In this document: one piece after another, positions 6,438 through 11,457 of the stretch
Layout: each line of letters begins with the position of its first letter
Position numbering within the stretch: position 1 is the first letter of the stretch
Assembly: GCA_964403285.1 (NCBI GenBank)
Contig: CAYOFG010000045.1
Coordinates: 1-11,457 of the forward strand
Source of the DNA: WVXT01 sp964403285
GTDB taxonomy: Bacteria; UBA6262; WVXT01
Length of the DNA: 11,457 bases
Reading direction: 5' to 3'
Made by a program: the position numbers and the translations under genes
The notes under the pieces: generated by a model
The model's database searches: none
Seen by the model: the letters and a program-made list of their open reading frames with translations, nothing else
Told to the model about the DNA's origin: nothing

Positions 6438-6600
6438 TTGACACTCTCCACGACCAAAGTCGGGAGATTCTTAAGTGGTTGACGCCCTCTGTCCGTTTCC
6501 GTTTCGGGCAACCCTTAAGTTCGGGGCGGTGTCAGGCAGCCCTTCCCGAGAAGGATATACAATCCCGGGCAGCGATGCTGTTACCACATCGCGAGGTTGT
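6438..6600 (-). ncRNA. Candidate omega RNA (reRNA) overlapping the tnpB 3' end
   Basis: TnpB proteins use a guide RNA made from the 3' end of their own gene and the element's right end. Here, on the minus strand, an 11-bp stem with one bulge is formed by 6509-6519 and 6470-6481 (CTTAAGGGTTG with CAACCACTTAAG). It spans the last codons and stop of tnpB, and is followed by the right-end hairpin (6445-6467) and the GTGTCAA terminus. The guide would start at 6437 and read into DUF72 (about 6418-6437). The 5' limit at 6600 is approximate. Confidence 0.5.
6445..6467 (-). repeat. Right-end imperfect hairpin of the IS200/IS605 element
   Basis: TCTCC(A)CGAC, loop CAAA, GTCGGGAGA on the plus strand: a 9-bp stem with one bulged A, 7 nt inside the proposed end at 6438. 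Hairpins with a bulged base near the ends are the TnpA recognition feature of this IS family. Confidence 0.55.
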
Positions 6601-7697
6601 CGGTTGGCTATGTTTATTGCACCGACTCTGTCAGCGTGTGAGGTATACCCACAGGCTCGGCAGCGGAACCACACTCCACTGCGGTTTAAATGATTTATGT
6701 TATGACATCTCGGGCATTCTTGAGAAGTATAAGCAGGATCAATAATATCAACAGTTATTCCTATTTCTTTTGCTTTATACTCTATAAATTGTTTAAGTTG
6801 GTCAAATGGCCAGTTGTGTAGTGTATTCCCCAGCCGTTGTCTTTGTTTATGGTTTGTTTTAGCCGTAGTTCTTATGTTTTCCAGATTCTCAAGATGGAGT
6901 ATTCCTGCTTTTACTTTAAGAGCAAAGTTGATTATTCGGCGAGATAATTTATGGTTAAAATCTTTCATCCAACGCCGTTCCCTGGTTCTTGATTTACGAA
7001 TGCAATTAAGTTTCTTAGCTTTACCGAGTGATTTTCTTTGTGAGGCATACCTGGTTCTATGAAACCTGATTTCTTTGCCAGAGTAGAATCTAGTTTTGCC
7101 TTGTTCTTTGTCATAACAAACGGCAATATTGCTTAACCCAAGATCAACTCCGACTATATTATCTCCGGTCGTTTGTTCGGATTCGCAGAAATTAAGAGTG
7201 GCTACAAAATACCATTTGTTTTTTCGTTCTAAAAGTTGACCGTTCCCAATCTTAATTTGTGCCGTAGATAATCTATCAAGGGTATCCTTTTGCCTGTCGG
7301 ATAATGCTAACTCAAAATATGGTTTTGAACCGTTGATAGGAAAACCTATAGAATATTTACAACCATCTTTTCTGACAGACCAATTTTGGTTATTAAATCC
7401 AATAGCAACGGTATTCTTAAAATGGGGAAGGGAAGTTTTAATATGTTGTTTCCGTTGTTTACAAAAAGTTATCCAACGGGAACGAATAAGTCTTACCGCC
7501 TCGTTGAGAACTGACGACGGGATAATAGTTTTTTTCTTAAGATAACTGTAAAGGTGAGAATGACTGGTTTTGTTCGGCCACTGATGGGAAAGATATTCTA
7601 TTCCCAAGTTCAAGGTTTTAGAATATTCTTGTCGGAGTAGTTTAAATTTTAAGATGTCAGGTTCTTTAATCTTCAACAAAATAGTTTTAGTTATCAT
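6471..7697 (-). CDS. tnpB: TnpB, RNA-guided nuclease of IS200/IS605 elements
   Basis: 408-residue TnpB (OrfB), ancestor-type of Cas12. An N-terminal helix-turn-helix/wedge region lies at about 1-175. The RuvC residues are all present: Asp185 in IVGVDLGLSN, Glu270 in GILHLENLENI and Asp356 in SHADRVGAINIA. The zinc ribbon CPRC (328-331) and CRAC (346-349) is complete, so the protein should be active. The C-terminal tail after residue 370 is encoded by DNA that also forms the candidate guide-RNA scaffold. The ATG at 7697 overlaps the TGA of the truncated radical SAM frame by 4 nt (ATGA) and has no good ribosome binding site of its own, so translation may be coupled to that remnant. No frameshift or internal stop. 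Known role: cleaves DNA next to a transposon-adjacent motif, promoting element retention. Confidence 0.93.
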   Translation of the reverse strand: MITKTILLKIKEPDILKFKLLRQEYSKTLNLGIEYLSHQWPNKTSHSHLYSYLKKKTIIPSSVLNEAVRLIRSRWITFCKQRKQHIKTSLPHFKNTVAIGFNNQNWSVRKDGCKYSIGFPINGSKPYFELALSDRQKDTLDRLSTAQIKIGNGQLLERKNKWYFVATLNFCESEQTTGDNIVGVDLGLSNIAVCYDKEQGKTRFYSGKEIRFHRTRYASQRKSLGKAKKLNCIRKSRTRERRWMKDFNHKLSRRIINFALKVKAGILHLENLENIRTTAKTNHKQRQRLGNTLHNWPFDQLKQFIEYKAKEIGITVDIIDPAYTSQECPRCHNINHLNRSGVWFRCRACGYTSHADRVGAINIANRQPRDVVTASLPGIVYPSREGLPDTAPNLRVARNGNGQRASTT

Positions 7698-7990
7698 GAT
7701 TTACTCTGCGATTCAATATATTTTTGGATTCTTTGGCTTGATACGTTGCCGGCTGTAGAAAACACTTCTTCATAATAATATCTCCCACAGCCGTATTTCT
7801 GAAGAGAAACACTATTCCCTGGAGGGGGAGACAAACTTTCATGATGCCTGTCCAGACAGTCTATAAAGCTCACTTTAACTCCCAGGTTTCTAAGTATGCT
7901 TGCTATGTACAGTAACCCCGGAGGCTTGAGCCATAAATCATAGGCGACGAAATCATATATCCATGGATATATTAGAAGTGCAGAGACCAT
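7694..7990 (-). pseudogene. B12-binding/radical SAM protein, N-terminal remnant
   Basis: From the ATG at 7990, residues 1-76 match the N-terminus of cobalamin-binding radical SAM proteins. Landmarks are ALLIYPWIYDFVAYDLWLKP, GLLYIASILRNLGVKVSFID, CLDRHH, and KYGCGRYYYEEV. Such proteins are usually above 400 residues and carry a CxxxCxxC cluster motif, which is absent here. From about 7762 the frame runs into non-homologous sequence (FSTAGNVSSQRIQKYI...) and stops at 7694-7696, inside the tnpB start codon. The gene is therefore cut by the left end of the TnpB element, or by a rearrangement there. A TTG two codons upstream is possible, but GGTGA 6 nt before the ATG fits better. The promoter at 8034-8062 is intact. 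Confidence 0.75.
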
Positions 7991-8033
7991 CGGCAATCAC
8001 CATTCACTTACCAGGGAAGGCAGAGCCGCTTCG

Positions 8034-8062
8034 ATAATACTATAATCGACGGAGAAAGTCAA
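8034..8062 (-). promoter_or_regulatory. Sigma70-type promoter of the radical SAM remnant, reading into tnpB
   Basis: On the minus strand: TTGACT (8057-8062), a 17-bp spacer, TATTAT (8034-8039). Transcription from about 8027 would cover the remnant and then tnpB, so this host promoter may now express TnpB. Confidence 0.6.
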
Positions 8063-8097
8063 GAATCATCATGGGGAAAAAAAATTAAACTATTTTG

Positions 8098-8126
8098 TTG
8101 ACAAATTTTTTTTAAGATGTTAAAAT
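8098..8126 (+). promoter_or_regulatory. Near-consensus sigma70 promoter of the polyamine operon
   Basis: TTGACA (8098-8103), a 17-bp T-rich spacer and TAAAAT (8121-8126). Transcription would start near 8133, leaving a leader of about 138 nt. Divergent from the radical SAM promoter, with -35 boxes 35 bp apart. Confidence 0.75.
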
Positions 8127-8132
8127 AACACA

Positions 8133-8270
8133 AAATTAAAAATTCTGGATAGATGTGGCCCTGTTAGAAATATTTCCTCCACAAAGTTAGAGAGGAAAAT
8201 TTCTAACGGGGTTTACTAATTAGATTAGAAGAACTCCTTAGTAAGTTATTGGCGACTTAAAAGGGAGAGG
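8133..8270 (+). promoter_or_regulatory. Structured 5' leader of the speD-speE operon, possible cis-regulatory RNA
   Basis: A long hairpin spans 8159-8211: 13 bp (8159-8171 with 8199-8211, one G-U), a single bulged A8172, then 7 bp (8173-8179 with 8192-8198) and a 12-nt loop. No U-tract follows, so it is not an ordinary terminator. The loop copy of GTTAGA (8186-8191) is identical to the stem copy at 8163-8168, and both can pair with TCTAAC (8202-8207), giving a mutually exclusive fold. A second hairpin, TTACTAA/TTAGTAA (8213-8219 with 8238-8244), follows. CTCCTT (8234-8239) can pair with the AGGGAG ribosome binding site (8262-8267). I do not recognise a known riboswitch class. Confidence 0.5.
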
Positions 8271-8657
8271 ATGAAGAAGAAAGCGGGGGGATATTATAGC
8301 AAGTGTGAGCAATTTGACTATGCGGGAACTCACCTTCTCTTAGAACTGTGGGGAGCTAAGAATATTACATCCTTAGCAAAAGTTAAGAAGGCGTTGATTG
8401 ATTCGATTGCTGCCTGCGGAGCTACCCTCCTGGAAATAAAACTGCACCACTTTTCTCCCAGCCAAGGCATATCGGGAATAGCAATTATTAAAGAATCCCA
8501 CCTCTCTATACACACCTGGCCTGAGTTTGGATACGCGGCAGTAGATATTTTTGTCTGCGGAGAAGTCAATCCATATAAAGCTATTCCCGTATTAAAGAAA
8601 GCATTCCAGCCTAAAAAGACGCAGTTAATCGAACTTAAGAGAGGAATTCTGGAATGA
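8271..8657 (+). CDS. speD: S-adenosylmethionine decarboxylase proenzyme (prokaryotic class 1B type)
   Basis: Makes decarboxylated SAM, the aminopropyl donor for spermidine synthesis. It is a self-cleaving enzyme with a pyruvoyl cofactor. 128 residues, the normal size for the small Thermotoga/Bacillus-type SpeD. The diagnostic block KESHLSIHTWPEFGYAAVD is at 74-92. Cleavage is expected between Glu75 and Ser76, with Ser76 becoming the pyruvoyl group. His81 and Cys96 (IFVCGE) complete the catalytic set. The N-terminal GTHLLLELWGAKN (19-31) is also typical. The first about 14 residues extend beyond the shortest relatives. ATG at 8271 follows AGGGAG closely (3 nt), a slightly tight spacing, but no better start exists. 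The stop overlaps speE by 4 nt (ATGA). Likely controlled through the structured leader upstream. Confidence 0.96.
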   Translation: MKKKAGGYYSKCEQFDYAGTHLLLELWGAKNITSLAKVKKALIDSIAACGATLLEIKLHHFSPSQGISGIAIIKESHLSIHTWPEFGYAAVDIFVCGEVNPYKAIPVLKKAFQPKKTQLIELKRGILE

Positions 8658-9520
8658 AGGAAACGTGGTTTTATGAATCTCTTTTTCCTTTGGTGAAATT
8701 GGGTCTTAAAGTTAAGGAAATCCTTGTTTCCAATAAGAGCGAATATCAGAAGATTAATATTTTGGATACTTACCAGTTCGGGAAGGTATTAGTTTTAGAT
8801 GGAGTTGTCCAGACCACGGAGCGGGATGAATTTATCTACCACGAGATGCTTACTCACTTACCCATGCTCTCTCACCCTAATCCGGAAAGAGTTTTGATTA
8901 TCGGAGGCGGAGACGGAGGAATCCTAAGAGAAGTCCTCAAATATCCGGTTAAGGAAGTATTCTTAGTAGAAATAGACGAGAAAGTAATTGAATTTTCCAA
9001 AACTCATCTTTCAGCCATTTGTAGAAATTCTTTTGATGACAGGCGGGCAAACATAATAATTGATGATGGAGTAAACTTCGTTAAGAAAGGAAAGGGGAAA
9101 TTCGACATGTTAATAGTCGATTCTTCAGACCCTGCCGGTCCGGCAAAAGTACTTTTCTCGTCAAAATTCTATAGGGATGTCTTCAATATTCTTTCTCACG
9201 ATTATGGAATATTTGCTCAGCAGACAGGCTCGTCATTTCTTCAAAGAGAAGAACTACCTCACGTATACAGGAGACTGAAGAAGATATTTCCTTTTGTGGG
9301 TACATTTCTTACTGCTGTTCCTACTTATGTGGGAGGATTATTTAGTTTGGTCTTCGCTTCTAAGGGAATTGACCCTTTGAAAATCCGTCTCTCAGAAATA
9401 GAAAAAAGGTATGAAAAATTGAAATTGAAAACCAGATATTATAATCCAAAAATTCATCTCGCTTCGTTTGCTCTGCCCACTTATATCAGGGAGAATGTGG
9501 AGGCTAAAAGAAATGGATAA
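8654..9520 (+). CDS. speE: Spermidine synthase (polyamine aminopropyltransferase)
   Basis: Transfers the aminopropyl group from decarboxylated SAM to a diamine. 288 residues, a normal length. The N-terminal beta domain has TWFYE (4-8) and the DGVVQTTERDEFIYHEMLTH block (49-68). The Rossmann core has IIGGGDGG (82-89) for the SAM moiety, the acidic strand end VEID (105-108) and the active-site DSSDPAGPA (156-164) with Asp156 and Asp159. Tyr224-Val225 (TYVGG) is in the usual position near the acceptor site. Acceptor specificity (putrescine, agmatine, cadaverine) cannot be read from this. It is coupled to speD through the 4-nt ATGA overlap, with GAGGA 8 nt before its ATG. Its own end overlaps the next gene by 8 nt. 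Cytoplasmic. Confidence 0.95.
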   Translation: MKETWFYESLFPLVKLGLKVKEILVSNKSEYQKINILDTYQFGKVLVLDGVVQTTERDEFIYHEMLTHLPMLSHPNPERVLIIGGGDGGILREVLKYPVKEVFLVEIDEKVIEFSKTHLSAICRNSFDDRRANIIIDDGVNFVKKGKGKFDMLIVDSSDPAGPAKVLFSSKFYRDVFNILSHDYGIFAQQTGSSFLQREELPHVYRRLKKIFPFVGTFLTAVPTYVGGLFSLVFASKGIDPLKIRLSEIEKRYEKLKLKTRYYNPKIHLASFALPTYIRENVEAKRNG

Positions 9521-9878
9521 AAGAAAAATTTATGGTACGGAACTTATACTCGACCTTTATGGTTGCAGCGAGAAAACAATTCGTTCCCGTAGGAAACTGA
9601 GTGAATTCGTCAATAATCTGTGTGCCTTAATAAAGATGAAAAAATACGGCAAAACTTCTATACCCCACTTTGGACTGAATAATCCCCACACTGTGGGCTA
9701 TTCTCTTGTGCAATTAATTGAGACCAGTTCAATTACCGCCCATTTTTCCGAGCTGTGGAATTCTGCCTACGTCAACATTTTCTCCTGCAAGCAATTTGAT
9801 ACAGAGAAGGCGGCAAATTTCACCAAAAAATTCTTTGGCGCAAAGAGAATGACAAAGAGGGTGATTTTGAGAAAATAG
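9513..9878 (+). CDS. Divergent SpeD paralogue, pyruvoyl-dependent decarboxylase candidate
   Basis: 121 residues from the ATG at 9513, with GGAGG 9 nt upstream; the start lies inside the end of speE (8-nt overlap). It belongs to the S-adenosylmethionine decarboxylase family: GTELILDLYGC (8-18) matches GTHLLLELWGA of SpeD. ETSSITAHFSE (70-80) then NSAYVNIFSC (83-92) align without gaps to ESHLSIHTWPEFGYAAVDIFVC. Ser72, His77 and Cys92 then fall on SpeD's pyruvoyl Ser76, His81 and Cys96, with spacing 5 and 20 preserved. However, Glu before the cleavage serine is Thr71, and the HTWPE and AVD residues are changed. The conserved trio suggests self-processing and a pyruvoyl cofactor, with altered substrate. 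In the operon the missing step is formation of the amine acceptor, so an ornithine or arginine decarboxylase role is attractive but unproven. A regulatory partner of SpeD is the alternative. Confidence 0.85.
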   Translation: MDKRKIYGTELILDLYGCSEKTIRSRRKLSEFVNNLCALIKMKKYGKTSIPHFGLNNPHTVGYSLVQLIETSSITAHFSELWNSAYVNIFSCKQFDTEKAANFTKKFFGAKRMTKRVILRK

Positions 9879-9885
9879 AAAAATC

Positions 9886-11310
9886 CTAAGCAAGGTCGAA
9901 TATCTTGCCCGGATTCAAAATATTCTCGGGATCGAAAATTTTCTTTATTCCCTTCATTATATTAATATGAGCCTCGCTCAGAGCCAAAGATAGATATTCC
10001 TTCTTCACTATACCTATCCCGTGTTCTCCGGAAATGGTTCCTCCTCTATTTATACCATCCAGGTGGATTTCTTTTCGTATCTGGCGATACTTGTCCTCCC
10101 ATCCTTCTTTTACCTCTTCTATTTTCCCTTCCTTAAATTTAACTTTCATAAGATGAGTATGTACGTTTCCGTCTCCTGCATGGCCGTACGTAGGTAACCA
10201 TACATCATATTTATCGGCAATCTCATGTACCCTTTCTACGTGATTGGCAATCTCTGCCCGGGGAACAGTGATGTCCAGTATCTCGATTGTGTACGGTTTT
10301 ATAGCTTCATAGATTTGGCTCCTTATGTTCAATATATTATCCTGCCTCTCTTTAGTATCGGCAACAAAGACATCCAGTGCGTTATTGGCAGAACATAACT
10401 CTCCCACAGATTCACAAAGTGCCATTACTTCCTCTTCACTGGAACCGTCTATTATTATCATAAGGTAAGCTTTCCCTTCTCTACAAGGCCATTTCTTCTG
10501 CAGATATTCTTCCGTAACAAGGATCGGTTCTTTCTCTATAAATTCTATGGCCATAGGAATTGTTTTACTCTTTATTATCATGGGAACTGTGTTTATGGCA
10601 TCGCGAACACTATTAAAAGGGGCAACCAATGTAAACATAACTTTTGGCGGCGGAAGAAGAGAAATTGTGGCTTTGGTAATAATCCCCAGGGTGCCTTCAG
10701 AGCCTATCAAAAGATTCAGGAGACTATAGCCAGTGCTATCTTTCATAATTTTCCCGCCAATCTCTATTATCTCTCCTGTGGGAAGAACGACCTCCAGCCC
10801 CTTCACAAAATTTCTTATTACTCCATATTTGACTGCTCTTGAGCCACCGGCATTAGTGGCTACAACTCCTCCTATGTTTGCACTCTCTTCACCTGGATGG
10901 GGAGGGAAAAAGAGTCCCGTCTCTTCTACCTTTTTATAGAACTCCATTAAGGGGACGCCTGCCTCCACCACGGCGAAAAGATTTTCTGTATCTACCTCTA
11001 AAACCTCGTTCATATTTTCCAGAGAGAGAACTAGCCCGCCGTACAGGGGAACACAGCTACCCACAAGCCCGGTCGCACCTCCCCGGGGAGTGACGGGAAA
11101 TTTCTCCTTATTGGCAAGTTTAAGAATTTCAGAAATCTCCTCCCTGTTTTTCGGTTTTGCTACCACCTCAGGAAGTTTTCTTATCGACTCCAGGGAGAAC
11201 TCGTCGTGGCTGTAGTCTACCATTTTCTCCTGTTCACAAATCAGGTTCTCTGCACCAACGATATCTTTGAGCTTCTGTATAGTAGTCTCTTCTATCCGCT
11301 TATATGCCAT
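9886..11310 (-). CDS. FAD-linked oxidoreductase, GlcD/D-lactate dehydrogenase type
   Basis: 474-residue flavoprotein of the glycolate oxidase GlcD/D-2-hydroxyacid dehydrogenase family. The FAD-binding domain (PCMH type, about 47-215) shows PRGGATGLVGS (75-85), PPHPGEESANIGGVVATNAGG split over 136-156, and GSEGTLGI (203-210). The C-terminal FAD-oxidase domain (about 220-470) ends with GHAGDGNVHTH (376-386), SGEHGIG (427-433) and FDPENILNPGK (459-469). These histidine-bearing loops bind metal and hydroxyacid in relatives. Likely oxidises glycolate or D-lactate; the substrate cannot be decided. No iron-sulfur domain is fused, so an external electron acceptor (GlcF-like partner or electron transfer flavoprotein) would be needed and is not in the window. 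AAAGGA precedes the ATG by 9 nt. The gene converges with the polyamine operon, 7 nt apart. Confidence 0.92.
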   Translation of the reverse strand: MAYKRIEETTIQKLKDIVGAENLICEQEKMVDYSHDEFSLESIRKLPEVVAKPKNREEISEILKLANKEKFPVTPRGGATGLVGSCVPLYGGLVLSLENMNEVLEVDTENLFAVVEAGVPLMEFYKKVEETGLFFPPHPGEESANIGGVVATNAGGSRAVKYGVIRNFVKGLEVVLPTGEIIEIGGKIMKDSTGYSLLNLLIGSEGTLGIITKATISLLPPPKVMFTLVAPFNSVRDAINTVPMIIKSKTIPMAIEFIEKEPILVTEEYLQKKWPCREGKAYLMIIIDGSSEEEVMALCESVGELCSANNALDVFVADTKERQDNILNIRSQIYEAIKPYTIEILDITVPRAEIANHVERVHEIADKYDVWLPTYGHAGDGNVHTHLMKVKFKEGKIEEVKEGWEDKYRQIRKEIHLDGINRGGTISGEHGIGIVKKEYLSLALSEAHINIMKGIKKIFDPENILNPGKIFDLA

Positions 11311-11329
11311 TCTGCGCTTTCCTTTCTCT

Positions 11330-11457
11330 GGAGTTTATAAAACCGCCCTTTCGAAAGGACTCCCCGATATCTATCGGGGTCGGGCACTCTTCAGAGTGCC
11401 GTTCTTCGTCACCCTTAAGGGTGACCGACCTATAAATTATCCCTCCCTTTCGGGCGG
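11330..11457. repeat. Cluster of REP-like palindromes upstream of the GlcD-type gene
   Basis: Five short palindromes nearly back to back. CCTTTCGAAAGG (11347-11358) carries an ACTCC tail and lies between GGAGT at 11330 and GGACTCC at 11357-11363. Next are CCCCGATATCTATCGGGG (11362-11379), GGCACTCTTCAGAGTGCC (11383-11400) and the perfect GTCACCCTTAAGGGTGAC (11408-11425). The last, CCTCCCTTTCGGGCGG (11442-11457), is the same unit as E at 6185-6200 with one change, and is cut by the window edge. Non-coding; it may form part of the GlcD-type gene's leader. Confidence 0.6.

Larger units (their letters stand above)
6438..7762 (-). mobile_element. IS200/IS605-family element carrying tnpB only (IS1341-like)
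   Basis: The element is defined by tnpB plus a right end downstream of it. The right boundary (in tnpB orientation) is placed at 6438. There the minus strand ends in GTGTCAA, just beyond an imperfect hairpin, and DUF72 similarity breaks at the same base. The left boundary is less certain: radical SAM similarity fades at about 7763, and tnpB starts at 7697, so the left end is between 7697 and 7765. No tnpA (Y1 transposase) is present, so movement would need a TnpA supplied elsewhere. No target duplication is seen or expected for this family. The flanks belong to two unrelated genes. Confidence 0.7.

Noticed and set aside
6350..6745. 131-residue plus-strand reading frame as an intact gene
   Set aside because: Only the first 29 codons resemble DUF72; the rest is antisense to tnpB and the element's right end.
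6438..7762. Cas12-type CRISPR effector
   Set aside because: 408 residues, the TnpB domain order, the right-end hairpin and no array all indicate an IS200/IS605 TnpB.
8159..8211. Long hairpin as an intrinsic terminator
   Set aside because: It is followed by GTTTACTAATTAG rather than a U-run and lies between a strong promoter and speD.
9468..9512. Upstream ATG for the SpeD paralogue
   Set aside because: The extra 15 residues lie within speE and match nothing; GGAGG 9 nt before the ATG at 9513 and family alignment favour the shorter form.
11330..11457. CRISPR array
   Set aside because: The units are different palindromes without a constant repeat or regular spacers, and no cas gene is near.

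Overview
The window looks like a chromosomal segment of an uncultured, deep-branching bacterium. Shine-Dalgarno motifs precede nearly all genes, several sigma70-type -35/-10 pairs with 17-18 bp spacing can be read, and HtpX, acylphosphatase, SpeD and SpeE are of bacterial type. The archaeal-type (ApgM) phosphoglycerate mutase, a CARDB-repeat envelope protein, a B12-type radical SAM remnant and moderate-to-low GC fit many anaerobic candidate phyla. I cannot name the taxon from the sequence.

Layout. 1-4438 (minus strand): htpX, a secreted CARDB-repeat protein and a 3'-truncated apgM, probably one transcript from a promoter at 4460-4489. 4490-4575: two palindromic REP-like units, one of which may end the next transcript. 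4576-6074 (minus): a Lys/Glu repeat protein, acylphosphatase and a metallo-beta-lactamase-fold hydrolase, driven by a promoter at 6256-6284 whose leader crosses a cluster of REP-like palindromes. 6298-7990: an IS200/IS605-type TnpB element lying between two different truncated host genes. On the left is a DUF72 gene (plus strand) cut after codon 29. On the right is a radical SAM gene (minus strand) cut after about 76 codons. Both host genes keep good promoters that point into the element. 8034-9878 (plus): a promoter, a strongly structured 5' leader, then a tightly overlapping polyamine operon speD-speE-speD paralogue. 9886-11310 (minus): a GlcD-type FAD oxidoreductase, convergent with the polyamine operon with a 7-nt gap. 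11330-11457: another run of REP-like palindromes, cut by the window edge.

Most interesting points. (1) The third gene of the polyamine operon is a divergent SpeD that keeps the Ser/His/Cys catalytic trio at the same spacing but has lost the usual sequence around it. It may be a neofunctionalised pyruvoyl-dependent ornithine or arginine decarboxylase supplying SpeE's amine acceptor. (2) The speD leader contains a 20-bp stem with one bulged base, plus an alternative helix that excludes it. (3) The TnpB element has mismatched flanks, a readable right end with candidate omega/reRNA, and a guide region inside DUF72. (4) A family of GGAGT-tailed short palindromes resembles REP/REPIN elements.
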